Positions 1 to 8,486 of a stretch of DNA of 64,000 bases are shown piece by piece. The notes beneath the pieces are model-generated. The model did not search any database. It was not told the origin of the DNA and saw nothing but the letters and a program-made list of their open reading frames with translations. Numbering within the stretch: position 1 is the stretch's first letter; each line of letters begins with the position of its first letter. Position numbers and translations under genes: made by a program. Source of the DNA: Thiorhodococcus minor (GTDB lineage: Bacteria > Pseudomonadota > Gammaproteobacteria > Chromatiales > Chromatiaceae); NCBI RefSeq assembly GCF_010820565.1, contig NZ_JAAIJQ010000003.1:83251-147250 (forward strand). The letters run 5' to 3'.

Positions 1-1
1 C

Positions 2-1600
2 CTGCTGGTCGCCGGCATCGTCGTGGGACCGCATTCGCCCGGCCCCTATGTCACCGCCCATGTCGACGACGTGCGCAGCTTCACCGAGCTGGGCGTCGTT
101 CTGCTGCTCTTCATGATCGGACTGGAGATGCAACCGAAGCGGCTCTGGGCGCTGAGGCGCGAGGTCTTCGGGCTCGGGACTGTGCAGATCCTGCTTTGCG
201 GCTTCGGCATCGCGGCCTACATCTCCTTCTACGAGGCCTCCTGGCAGGCCACGCTCATCATCGGGCTGACCATGGCGCTGTCCTCCACCGCCCTGGTCAT
301 GCAGCTCCTGCACGAGCGCGGCGACCTCGCGACCCGCCACGGCACCAGCGCCTTCGCCATCCTGCTCATGCAGGATCTGGCGGTAGTGCCCATGCTCGCC
401 ATCGTCCCCTTGCTCTCGGACCTGGGATCTGGCTCGCCCGAGCTGCCCTTCTCCCAGCAAGCCCTGACGCTGGTGGGGATGCTCGCCCTGGTGATCGTCT
501 GCGGGCGCTACCTCGTCCCCTTCGCGCTGGAGCGCCTGCTGCGCCAGAACAATCGCGAGGCCTTCGCCCTGGTCGTCATGCTGGCGGTCTTTCTCGCCGC
601 CTGGGCCATGCACGAGGCCGGACTCTCGATGGCGCTCGGGGCCTTCATGATGGGCATGCTACTGTCCACATCCCGCTTCAGCTTTCAGATCCAGGCCCAT
701 ATCGAGCCCTTCAAAGGGCTGCTCATGAGCCTCTTCTTCGTGGCCGTGGGCATGTCGATCGACCTGCCGGCGATTGCCGCTCAGCCCCTGCTGCTCGCCC
801 AGCATGTCCTCGTCATCCTCGCCATCAAGCTGGTCGTGCTCTTCCTCATCGCCCTGCTCTTCGGGCTGCCGCGCGGGGTGGCGACCCGGGTTGCCTTCCT
901 GCTCGCGCAGAACGGCGAGTTCGGCTTCGTGCTCTTCGGCTTCGCGAAGGCCATGGGGGTGATCGGGGAGTCCACCTTCGTCATCGCCGTCAGCGTCATC
1001 TCGGTCAGCATGCTGCTGACCCCCATCCTGGTGGGCATCGGCGACAAACTGGCGCGCCGCGCCGAGCGACGCCGCGACGCCCCAGAATCCTTCGACTACG
1101 AGGCCACCGGCATCCAGCCGCAGGGGCGCGTGGTGGTCGCGGGCTACGGCCGTGTCGGCCATACCATCGCAACCCTGCTCGAGGTCAACCAGATCCCCTT
1201 CATCGCCTTCGATACCAATCCGACCAATGTCGAGCGCGGCGTGCGCGACGGCCGCGCGGTCTACTATGGCGACATCGGCGACATGGAGCTGCTGACCGCC
1301 GCCCAAGTCGGCAATGCCTCGCTCGTCATCCTGACGATCGACCATGGACCGACGGCACTGCGCGCCGTCTCACACATCCGCAACGCCTATCCGCAGGTGC
1401 CCGTCATCGCCCGCGCGCGCGATCTGGAGGCCTGCGGCAGCCTGATCCGGGCCGGGGCGACCCGCGCCTATCCGGAGGCGATCGAGAGCAGTCTGCGACT
1501 CGGGGCCGAGGCACTGCAGATGCTCGGCATCTCGACCGAAGAGGTGGATTCGCTCTTGAGCGGAGTGCGCAGCGAGAATTACGCCCAGGTCGTTGAATGA
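2..1600 (+). CDS. Monovalent cation:proton antiporter, CPA2 (KefB/KefC-like), 5' end missing
   Basis: This is an inner-membrane K+/Na+:H+ exchange protein with a cytosolic nucleotide-binding gate. The reading frame is open to the window edge: LLVAGIVVG is encoded before the first in-window GTG at 23, and this matches an internal CPA2 helix, so the true start lies upstream. Roughly ten hydrophobic segments follow, including the helix pair around LSMALGAFMMGMLLS and a conserved LAQNGEFGFVLFGF segment. A hydrophilic C-terminal TrkA-N (RCK) Rossmann domain begins at about residue 370 counted from position 23, with the signature VVVAGYGRVG and an acidic residue (FDTNP) closing the second strand. 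I see no KefF/KefG ancillary gene in the window. The family is certain; the transported ion is not. Confidence 0.9.
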   Translation: MLVAGIVVGPHSPGPYVTAHVDDVRSFTELGVVLLLFMIGLEMQPKRLWALRREVFGLGTVQILLCGFGIAAYISFYEASWQATLIIGLTMALSSTALVMQLLHERGDLATRHGTSAFAILLMQDLAVVPMLAIVPLLSDLGSGSPELPFSQQALTLVGMLALVIVCGRYLVPFALERLLRQNNREAFALVVMLAVFLAAWAMHEAGLSMALGAFMMGMLLSTSRFSFQIQAHIEPFKGLLMSLFFVAVGMSIDLPAIAAQPLLLAQHVLVILAIKLVVLFLIALLFGLPRGVATRVAFLLAQNGEFGFVLFGFAKAMGVIGESTFVIAVSVISVSMLLTPILVGIGDKLARRAERRRDAPESFDYEATGIQPQGRVVVAGYGRVGHTIATLLEVNQIPFIAFDTNPTNVERGVRDGRAVYYGDIGDMELLTAAQVGNASLVILTIDHGPTALRAVSHIRNAYPQVPVIARARDLEACGSLIRAGATRAYPEAIESSLRLGAEALQMLGISTEEVDSLLSGVRSENYAQVVE

Positions 1601-1705
1601 GAAGGGTGAGCGACCTCGCCCGACCCCAGAGTTGCCTTGGTGAGACAAACTCAGTAGGCTCTCCCGCCGCATAACATAAACGCCTGATCCGAGGACACTT
1701 CGACA

Positions 1706-2371
1706 ATGGAAACCAGCACTGAGCATGCGCGGTTCAACATGATTCAGCAGCAAATCCGGCCTTGGGGCGTCCTCGACGACCGCGTCTTGGATGTCATGGG
1801 AGAGCTCCTGCGCGAAGCCTTCGTGCCCGATGCCTACCGCGGCCTGGCCTACGCGGACATCGAGATCCCGATCGGCGCGGAGAGCAGCATGCTTGCCCCG
1901 AAGCTCGTCGGACGCATGCTCCAGGCGCTGCAGGTCCAGCCCGGCGACAAGGCCCTGGAGATCGGCACAGGCACGGGCTATGTGGCGGCCTGCCTCAGAA
2001 ACCTGGGTGCGCGCGTGATCAGCGTCGAGATCGACCCAGCCCTGGCAGCCGAAGCAACTGCTCGACTCACTGCGCTGAAGGTGAAGTCGGTCGACGTCCG
2101 TGAGGCGGATGGGCTCGCCAGTGCCATTCCCGGCGGTCCCTACAACGTCATCGCGATCACAGGCTCCATGCCGACCGACGACGACCTACCCCGCTTCCAG
2201 GAGCAGCTTGCCGTCGGCGGCCGGCTCTGCTGCTTCCTCGGCACCGAGCCTGTCATGCAGTGCGTGCTCGTCACGCGCGAGAGCAAGGATGCGTTTCGCC
2301 GCGAGGCCCTGCTCGAGACCAGCGTCCCGCCATTGCGCAACGTCGTCGAGCCCGAAACCTTCGAGCTCTAG
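1706..2371 (+). CDS. pcm: Protein-L-isoaspartate O-methyltransferase family protein
   Basis: This 221-residue protein is a SAM-dependent methyltransferase of the PCMT family, whose classical members methylate L-isoaspartyl residues to start repair of damaged proteins. The SAM-binding motif I is clear (ALEIGTGTGYVAA, about residues 84-96), followed by the acidic end of strand 2 (VISVEIDP). The ATG has GAGGA about 10 bases upstream. The usual motif before motif I, with Ser-x-Pro-x-x-x-Ala (for example TISAPHMVA), is replaced here by IGAESSMLAPKLVGRML. It may therefore belong to a divergent short PCMT subgroup rather than be a true repair enzyme. It stands alone, 105 bases after the antiporter gene. 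Confidence 0.82.
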   Translation: METSTEHARFNMIQQQIRPWGVLDDRVLDVMGELLREAFVPDAYRGLAYADIEIPIGAESSMLAPKLVGRMLQALQVQPGDKALEIGTGTGYVAACLRNLGARVISVEIDPALAAEATARLTALKVKSVDVREADGLASAIPGGPYNVIAITGSMPTDDDLPRFQEQLAVGGRLCCFLGTEPVMQCVLVTRESKDAFRREALLETSVPPLRNVVEPETFEL

Positions 2372-2446
2372 GCCGGCAGCGACCGCGCCCGAGCCCGAGC
2401 AACGGCGGCCATCCTGGCCGAAAAAATCGGCGCAGGCAGCCCGCAT

Positions 2447-2485
2447 TATTAGCTTTATCAATCCTTGATTTCGATAAGGCTAATA
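2447..2485. promoter_or_regulatory. Imperfect inverted repeat upstream of the isochorismatase-like gene
   Basis: The 13-base arms TATTAGCTTTATC (2447-2459) and GATAAGGCTAATA (2473-2485) pair at 12 of 13 positions and are separated by 13 bases. The stretch is AT-rich against a GC-rich background and lies about 70 bases before the next start codon. It could be an operator for a dimeric regulator or a hairpin ending the pcm transcript; there is no U-tract to favour a terminator. Confidence 0.45.
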
Positions 2486-2552
2486 GCGCACACTCCTTCG
2501 GCTCCCGTATCGTCGGCAGCACAGACGTACAACGATTTCGGAGGACAGGCCA

Positions 2553-3131
2553 ATGACGACACATCCGGCCCACATGCCCCTGTGCCAACGCGCATCTTCC
2601 CAGCTCCTGATCATCGACGCCCAGGAGCGGCTCGCCGCCGCCATGCCACTGGACGAGCTCGAGCTGGTGGTCGAGAACATCAACCGCTTGGTCTCGGCCG
2701 CGAAGATCCTGGACATCCCAGTCATCGCGACACAGCACAACTCCAAGGGACTCGGCCCCATCATCGACACCATCAGCTCCAACATGCCGAAGGTGCATGA
2801 GCCGACCGAGAAGACGGCCTTCTCCTGCTGCACGGCGCCTGGCTTCGAGCGCAACATCTCGCTGCACCCCGACCGCCGCCAGCTCGTCGTCGTCGGCATG
2901 GAGGCGCACATCTGCATCTCCCAGACGGTCTCAGGCCTGCAGCGCTGGGGCTATCAGGTCTTCGTGCCGTCCGACGGCATCATCTCCCGCAAGCCGGCCT
3001 GCAAGCAGAATGTCCTCGACCGGATGCGCCATGGCGGCGTCCAGGTCGTCTGCACGGAATCCGTCGGCTTCGAGTGGATCGGCGACTCCACGGACGCCCA
3101 GTTCCGCGACGTCTGGTCGCTGTTCAAATAG
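2553..3131 (+). CDS. Isochorismatase-family cysteine hydrolase
   Basis: This 192-residue protein has the isochorismatase-like hydrolase fold. The catalytic triad of the family is visible: Asp22 (LLIIDAQERL), Lys87 (EPTEKTAFSCC) and Cys121 within MEAHICISQT. The length suits the YcaC-like branch, whose substrates are often amides of unknown identity; nothing here points to isochorismate itself. The ATG at 2553 follows CGGAGGACAGGCC, a good ribosome-binding site. The gene converges on waaA with five bases between the stop codons. An AT-rich inverted repeat upstream suggests it may have a dedicated regulator not present in the window. Confidence 0.85.
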   Translation: MTTHPAHMPLCQRASSQLLIIDAQERLAAAMPLDELELVVENINRLVSAAKILDIPVIATQHNSKGLGPIIDTISSNMPKVHEPTEKTAFSCCTAPGFERNISLHPDRRQLVVVGMEAHICISQTVSGLQRWGYQVFVPSDGIISRKPACKQNVLDRMRHGGVQVVCTESVGFEWIGDSTDAQFRDVWSLFK

Positions 3132-3136
3132 GATCG

Positions 3137-4414
3137 CTAATCGAATAGGTCGCCTTCCGCGTCGGCGTCGATCACCGCCACCAGGCGGTCCAGCGCCCCG
3201 CGATTGCGCTCCACCACGGCGCGGCCCTGCTCGCCCACCTGGGCACGCAGGGCCGCGTCGCTCAGCCAAGCCTGCATCAGCGCGGCGAGCCCGGCGGCAT
3301 CCGCGACACGCACCGCGGCACCCTCCCTCACCATCATCTCGGTGATCTCGGCGAAGTTGAAGGTATGAGGCCCCACGGCGACGGGCACGCCCGCGGTCGC
3401 GGCCTCGAGGAGATTGTGTCCGCCAGTCGGCACCAGACTGCCGCCGATGAAGGCAGCGTCACCGGCGGCCAAGAAGGCCGCCAGCTCGCCCATGGTGTCG
3501 CCCAAAAGGACGGCCCTGTCCTCACGGCAAGGCTCCTCGCGGCTGCGCCGCGCCATGGCCAGCCCCTGCCGCTCGACCAGGGCGGCGACGCGATCGAAGC
3601 GCTCGGGGTGACGCGGCACCAAGACCAGGAGCGCCTTGGGCAGGCGCGCCAACAGACGCCGATGCGCCTCCAGCAATTGAGCGTCCTCGCCCTCGTGCGT
3701 GCTGGCCGCAACCCAGACGGGGCGCTGAATCCCCCAGCTCCTGCGCAAGGTCTCCGCCAGCTCGCGCTGACTCGCGGGCTGGCGGAGATCGAACTTGATG
3801 CTGCCCGTGACCTGCACGCGCCCGGCATCCGCCCCCAGCGCGATGAGCCGTTGCGCATCCGCGTCGCTTTGGGCCGCGATGCGCGCGAAACGCTGTAGGG
3901 TCTCCCTGGTCAGACCTCCCACGCGCGCATAGCCGCGCGCGGATCTCGCCGACAGGCGCGCATTGGCCAGGACGACGGGGATGCCCTGCCGCTCGCAGGC
4001 GGCCAGCATGCTCGGCCAGATCTCGGTCTCGACGACGACCACCAGCCGAGGACGCACCTGATGCAGGAATCGCCGCATCACGCCGGGCAGGTCATAGGGC
4101 GTATAGCGATGCGCGACCGCATCGCCGAGGAGATCCTGGACGCGCGCCGCGCCCGTGGGCGTGGTCGTGGTCACCAGGACGCGCAGGGCGGGATCGCGGC
4201 CGCGCAGCCGCCGGATCAGCAGCTCGGCCGCCTGCACCTCCCCGACCGAGACGGCATGGATCCAGAGGTCGGCCCTCGGCGCGGCATCGCCCGAGGCCAG
4301 CCGCTCGCCGATCCGCCGCCGGTACGCAGGCGCCTTGAGGCTGCGCGCATAGAGGCGGAGCAGCGCCATCGGCAGCAGTAAGCGCAGCAGGATCGAGTAA
4401 ACGCCCAGAGTCAT
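3137..4414 (-). CDS. waaA: 3-deoxy-D-manno-octulosonic acid (Kdo) transferase
   Basis: This 425-residue GT30 glycosyltransferase moves Kdo from CMP-Kdo to lipid A precursor at the cytoplasmic face of the inner membrane. It has a short N-terminal hydrophobic anchor (VYSILLRLLLPMALLRLY), the WIHAVSVGEVQAAE motif carrying the family's catalytic glutamate, and the C-terminal donor-binding segment SLVPTGGHNLLEAATAGVPV. Its length matches the family. It lies 34 bases downstream of hldE on the same strand, so two early steps of inner-core LPS synthesis are probably co-transcribed. Confidence 0.94.
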   Translation of the reverse strand: MTLGVYSILLRLLLPMALLRLYARSLKAPAYRRRIGERLASGDAAPRADLWIHAVSVGEVQAAELLIRRLRGRDPALRVLVTTTTPTGAARVQDLLGDAVAHRYTPYDLPGVMRRFLHQVRPRLVVVVETEIWPSMLAACERQGIPVVLANARLSARSARGYARVGGLTRETLQRFARIAAQSDADAQRLIALGADAGRVQVTGSIKFDLRQPASQRELAETLRRSWGIQRPVWVAASTHEGEDAQLLEAHRRLLARLPKALLVLVPRHPERFDRVAALVERQGLAMARRSREEPCREDRAVLLGDTMGELAAFLAAGDAAFIGGSLVPTGGHNLLEAATAGVPVAVGPHTFNFAEITEMMVREGAAVRVADAAGLAALMQAWLSDAALRAQVGEQGRAVVERNRGALDRLVAVIDADAEGDLFD

Positions 4415-4448
4415 GCGTCAGGTCCCTGCCCTGCTGTCCCTGTCCTGC

Positions 4449-5879
4449 TCATCGATCCCGGATGGTCCCGATGATGCGGCTCGTCGAGCGGCCCGGCAGG
4501 AAATCGAGCACGCGGACCTCGCCGCCGCTCGCGCGCACGCAGTCGGCCCCGGCGATCTCCTCCGGCCGGTAATCCCCACCCTTGACCAAAACTTCCGGCC
4601 TGACCGCGCAGATCAGCGACTCGGGCGTGTCCTCGGCGAAGGGACAGACCCAATCGACCGACGCCAGCCCGGCGAGCACCGCCATGCGCTGCTCCACGCC
4701 GTTGACCGGACGACCCGCACCCTTGAGGCGCTGCACCGAGGCGTCGTCGTTGACCGCGACCACCAGCCGATCCCCAAGCCGTTTGGCCTGCTGGAGATAG
4801 GCGACATGGCCCTCGTGCAGGATGTCGAAGCAGCCATTCGTCATCACCACACGCTCACCGGCCGCGCGGGCCGCGGCAGCTGCGGCGACCAAGGCGTCGC
4901 GGTCGAGCACCGGCTGCCACTCGCCACCGCGATAGGCCAGCTCCAGCTCGGCGGCCGTCACGCTCGCCGTCCCCAGCTTGGCGACCGCCAGCCCGGCGGC
5001 GCAGTTGGCCAGCGCGCAGGCCTCGGCCAGCCCGACGCCCGCACTGATCGCCGCCGCCAGCGTGGCGATCACAGTGTCTCCCGCCCCGGTGACATCGAAG
5101 ACCTCGCGCGCCTGGGTCGGCAGATGCAGGGCCTCCGCATCGGGCCGCAGGAGCAGCATGCCGCGCTCGCCCAAGGTCACCAGTAAGGCATCGAGCTGCA
5201 GCTCCGCACGCAGCCGCTGGCCTTTCTCGATCAGCATGGCGTCATCGACGCAAGCGCCGACGATCTGCTCGAGCTCCGCGCGATTCGGCGTCAGCAGGGT
5301 CGCCCCGCGGTAGGGCGTGAAATCCCGCCCCTTGGGGTCCACGAGCACGGCCTTGCCTTGGGTCTTGGCGATCGCAATCAGGCCCTGCGGATCGGCCAGC
5401 GTGCCCTTGGCGTAGTCGGAGAGCAGCAGCAGGTCGGCACAGGTCAGCGCCTCGGCAACCAGCTTGGGCAAGGGGTCGATATCCGCGGGAGCCAGGGACT
5501 GCTCGAAATCGAGCCGGATCAACTGCTGGTGGTGGCTCAGCACCCGCAGCTTGGTGATGGTCGGGACGTCGGGCCGACGGTGCAGCCTGGCCCGGATGCC
5601 CTGGGACGACAGCCGCTCGGCGAGCAGGTCGGCAGCCGCGTCCGCACCCGTGACCCCGACCAGCGCCGTGTCCGCGCCGAGCGCGGCCAGATTGAGCGCG
5701 ACATTGGCCGCCCCGCCCGGGCGGTCCTCGACCTGCTCGACATGCACGACGGGCACAGGTGCCTCGGGCGAGATGCGTCGCGTCGCGCCCGTCCAATAGC
5801 GATCGAGCATGACGTCGCCGGCCACGAGGATGCGTGCGCGGCCGAGGTCGGGGAAGCTGGGCGGGGGCGTGCGGCTCAA
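4449..5879 (-). CDS. hldE: Bifunctional heptose 7-phosphate kinase / heptose 1-phosphate adenylyltransferase
   Basis: This 476-residue protein makes ADP-heptose precursor for LPS inner core. The N-terminal half is a PfkB/ribokinase domain with GGAANVALNLAALGAD and the ATP/anion-hole motif DVTGAGDTVIATLAAA. The C-terminal half is a nucleotidyltransferase with TNGCFDILHEGHVAYL (the HxGH-type motif) and VVAVNDDASVQRLKG. Both halves are complete, so this is the fused HldE form and not split HldA/HldC. It sits just upstream of waaA in the same direction. Confidence 0.95.
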   Translation of the reverse strand: MSRTPPPSFPDLGRARILVAGDVMLDRYWTGATRRISPEAPVPVVHVEQVEDRPGGAANVALNLAALGADTALVGVTGADAAADLLAERLSSQGIRARLHRRPDVPTITKLRVLSHHQQLIRLDFEQSLAPADIDPLPKLVAEALTCADLLLLSDYAKGTLADPQGLIAIAKTQGKAVLVDPKGRDFTPYRGATLLTPNRAELEQIVGACVDDAMLIEKGQRLRAELQLDALLVTLGERGMLLLRPDAEALHLPTQAREVFDVTGAGDTVIATLAAAISAGVGLAEACALANCAAGLAVAKLGTASVTAAELELAYRGGEWQPVLDRDALVAAAAAARAAGERVVMTNGCFDILHEGHVAYLQQAKRLGDRLVVAVNDDASVQRLKGAGRPVNGVEQRMAVLAGLASVDWVCPFAEDTPESLICAVRPEVLVKGGDYRPEEIAGADCVRASGGEVRVLDFLPGRSTSRIIGTIRDR

Positions 5880-5927
5880 GGTCGGCTCCGTTCGTCCAAG
5901 CGCCGGGGAGCCCGGCGGGCCCAGATT

Positions 5928-8486
5928 CTACTGGATTGTCGGCCACCTGGCCTCTGGCCCGAGCAGCTCCTCGATCGGACGCGGCGCGCCGATCCCATAG
6001 CCCTGGGCGAAATCGATCCCGATATCGCGCACCCGCGCCAGGGACTCATCGCTCTCCACGAACTCGGCGACCGTCTTGATCCCCATGACCTGGCCGATCT
6101 CGTTGATCGACCGAACCATGGCATAGGCGACCGGATTGACCGCGATATCCTCGACGAAGATCCCGTCGATCTTGATGAAGTCCACCGGCAGCGTCTTGAG
6201 ATAGGCGAAGGAGGAGAGTCCGCTGCCGAAGTCGTCGAGGGCGAACCTGCAGCCCATGTCGCGCAGCGCCCGAATGAAGTTGACGGCGCTGTACATGTTC
6301 GAGATCGCCGCCGTCTCGGTCACCTCGAAGCACAGCTTGGAGGTCAGGCCTTCGTGCGCCTCGAGGCGCTCGACCAGCCAGCCCAGCAGGCGCGGGTCGC
6401 CCAACGAATGCCCGGAGAGATTGATGGAGCAGAGCGTCAGCTCGGCGAGATGCGCCGGATTCTCGCTGAGCCAGGTAATGGCGCGATCCAGCACCCACTG
6501 ATCGAGCCGGCAGGCGAGATGATAGCGCTCCGCGGCCGGGAAGAAGGCGCCCGGCATGACCATGTCGCCACACTTGTCGCGCATGCGCAGCAGCAGCTCG
6601 TAATGATGCCCTTCGCTGTCGCCACTCAGCGGCATGATGGGCTGAAAGGAGAGACCGAAGCGATCTTGCTCGAGCGCCTCGGTGATCCGCGACACCCACT
6701 GCATCTCGCCGTGGCGCCGGGCCAGCTCGGTGTCGTCCTCGGTATAGACATGGATGCGATTGCGGCCGGCATCCTTGGCGGCATAGCAGGCGTTGTCGGC
6801 GGCGCTCAGCGCGGCGTTCATTCCGGTCACTTCGGCATCGATCATCACCAGGCCGACACTGACCCCGACCCGAAAGCCCTTGTCACCCCAGACGAAACGG
6901 AAGTCGCTGACGGCCTTGCAGAGGCCCTCGGCGACCCGGATCGCGCCATCCGCCGAGCACCTCTCCATCAAGAGTCCGAACTCGTCTCCCCCCAAACGGG
7001 CCAGGGTATCCTGCTGACGAATGCGGCCTTCGAGGACACGCGCGAGCTGGCGCAGCACCGAGTCGCCGGCGATATGACCGCAGGTATCGTTGATGACCTT
7101 GAACTGGTCCAAATCCAGGTAGCAAAGGGCATGCTGAAAGCCCTCCCGCCTAGCGCTCGCGAGCGCTAGGCCCAGCCGCTGCTCGAAGGCGCGGCGGTTC
7201 AGGAGGCCGGTCAGGTCGTCCAGGCTGGCCTGGAGCTTGAGCTGCTCGGAGAGCAGATGCGCCTCGGTGTTGTCCAGCCAAGAGCCAACCAGCTCGATGG
7301 GGCGGCCGGCGGCGTCGCAGACGAGACGCACGCTGTCACGCACCCAGCGCCAGCCGTGGTCGCGATGCCGGATGCGGTACTCCAAGCTGCTGCTCAGCGC
7401 GCCGGGGAGACCATCGAGATCGGCGCGCACGCCCGACAGGTCATCCGGATGGACCAGATGCTGCCAGCGGACCCGGCCACTCAAGAGCTCCGCCGGGTCG
7501 AAACCGAGCAAATCTCTGACATTGTCACTGACGAAGGTGAGCGGCCGCTCGCCTTCGGGCCGGCGCGCATAGACCACGGCTGGACTGGTGCTGATGACGT
7601 GCGCCAGGAGCTCGTCCGAGCGGCGCCGAGCCGCTTGCGCCTCGTAGCGCTCGCTGAGATCGCGCGCGACGCCGATCAGCTCGCCCTGAACGCCCGGGAC
7701 CGACTCCGTCCCGGCATTGCCGAGCGACAGCAGCTTGATCTCGACTGGCATGGGGAGCGCCCCCTGAATCTGGGTCTCGATGGCCCTCGTCTCGCCCTCT
7801 GGCGCCTCTGCGAGCTCGACCAGGGCACGGCTCACACGCCCCCGTTGCGCCGGAGCGACGAGATCCAGAAAAGACCGCCCCGTGGCTTGCTCCGCCGGGC
7901 TTCCCAGGAGAGACGTCAAGCGCTCATTGACGAAGCGCAGACGGCCGAGACCGTCCAGGACGAAGATGAGATCCGGCGAGCTGTGCACCAGGAAGCGATG
8001 CAAGCGGTCCGACGCGCTCAGCTGCTCCAACATGAGCGCATGCGAGCGCTCCGCCTGGGTGCGCCGGCAGCAGCGCCCGATCCGCTCCAGCAAATCTTCG
8101 ACCCGATAGGGCTTGGCAAGGAAGTCGTGCGCGCCTTGGCGCAAGGCCGCCGTCGCCTCGGGAACCGAGCGCGTTCCGCTCACCACCACGACGGCGGTCT
8201 CCGGACAGGTCTCGCGCAGGAACTCGAGCACCTGCATCCCGCCGACCTCGGGCATCGCCAGGTCGAGCAGGACGATGTCGAAGTCGGCGTCGCTCAAGCG
8301 CCGCAGGGCCTCGTCACCATCGGCGGCACAGCTGACTTGGAAGCCGCGCCGACTGAGCAGCCGCGACAGGCTCGCGCGGACCTGAGGCGCGTCGTCGACG
8401 ATCAGGAGGCGGCGACAGCGTCCTGCGTCCTCATCGGTGGCGAGAGGCTGAGACAGCTCCGGATCCCCTTGGAACGCATCGTTCAT
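5928..8486 (-). CDS. Response regulator with PAS, GGDEF and EAL domains
   Basis: This 852-residue protein probably controls cyclic di-GMP. Domains in order are: receiver (about 26-140) with phosphoacceptor Asp75 in IVLLDLAMPE; a PAS domain (about 160-225); a second PAS/PAC (about 290-410); GGDEF (about 420-580) with intact RLGGDEF; and EAL (about 600-845). In the EAL domain the signature reads ELLLR, with the other usual catalytic residues present: INLSG, EVTET, DDFGSG, KIDG and VAEFVE. Both activities therefore look possible. It overlaps the upstream HDOD-histidine kinase gene by four bases, which makes that kinase its likely partner. A 24-base perfect palindrome lies within the GGDEF coding region. 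Confidence 0.9.
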   Translation of the reverse strand: MNDAFQGDPELSQPLATDEDAGRCRRLLIVDDAPQVRASLSRLLSRRGFQVSCAADGDEALRRLSDADFDIVLLDLAMPEVGGMQVLEFLRETCPETAVVVVSGTRSVPEATAALRQGAHDFLAKPYRVEDLLERIGRCCRRTQAERSHALMLEQLSASDRLHRFLVHSSPDLIFVLDGLGRLRFVNERLTSLLGSPAEQATGRSFLDLVAPAQRGRVSRALVELAEAPEGETRAIETQIQGALPMPVEIKLLSLGNAGTESVPGVQGELIGVARDLSERYEAQAARRRSDELLAHVISTSPAVVYARRPEGERPLTFVSDNVRDLLGFDPAELLSGRVRWQHLVHPDDLSGVRADLDGLPGALSSSLEYRIRHRDHGWRWVRDSVRLVCDAAGRPIELVGSWLDNTEAHLLSEQLKLQASLDDLTGLLNRRAFEQRLGLALASARREGFQHALCYLDLDQFKVINDTCGHIAGDSVLRQLARVLEGRIRQQDTLARLGGDEFGLLMERCSADGAIRVAEGLCKAVSDFRFVWGDKGFRVGVSVGLVMIDAEVTGMNAALSAADNACYAAKDAGRNRIHVYTEDDTELARRHGEMQWVSRITEALEQDRFGLSFQPIMPLSGDSEGHHYELLLRMRDKCGDMVMPGAFFPAAERYHLACRLDQWVLDRAITWLSENPAHLAELTLCSINLSGHSLGDPRLLGWLVERLEAHEGLTSKLCFEVTETAAISNMYSAVNFIRALRDMGCRFALDDFGSGLSSFAYLKTLPVDFIKIDGIFVEDIAVNPVAYAMVRSINEIGQVMGIKTVAEFVESDESLARVRDIGIDFAQGYGIGAPRPIEELLGPEARWPTIQ

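Noticed and set aside
5358-7169. 603-residue plus-strand open frame
   Set aside because: It is antisense to hldE and the GGDEF-EAL gene, has the Arg/Gly/Asp-rich make-up of GC-rich shadow frames, and shows no domain.
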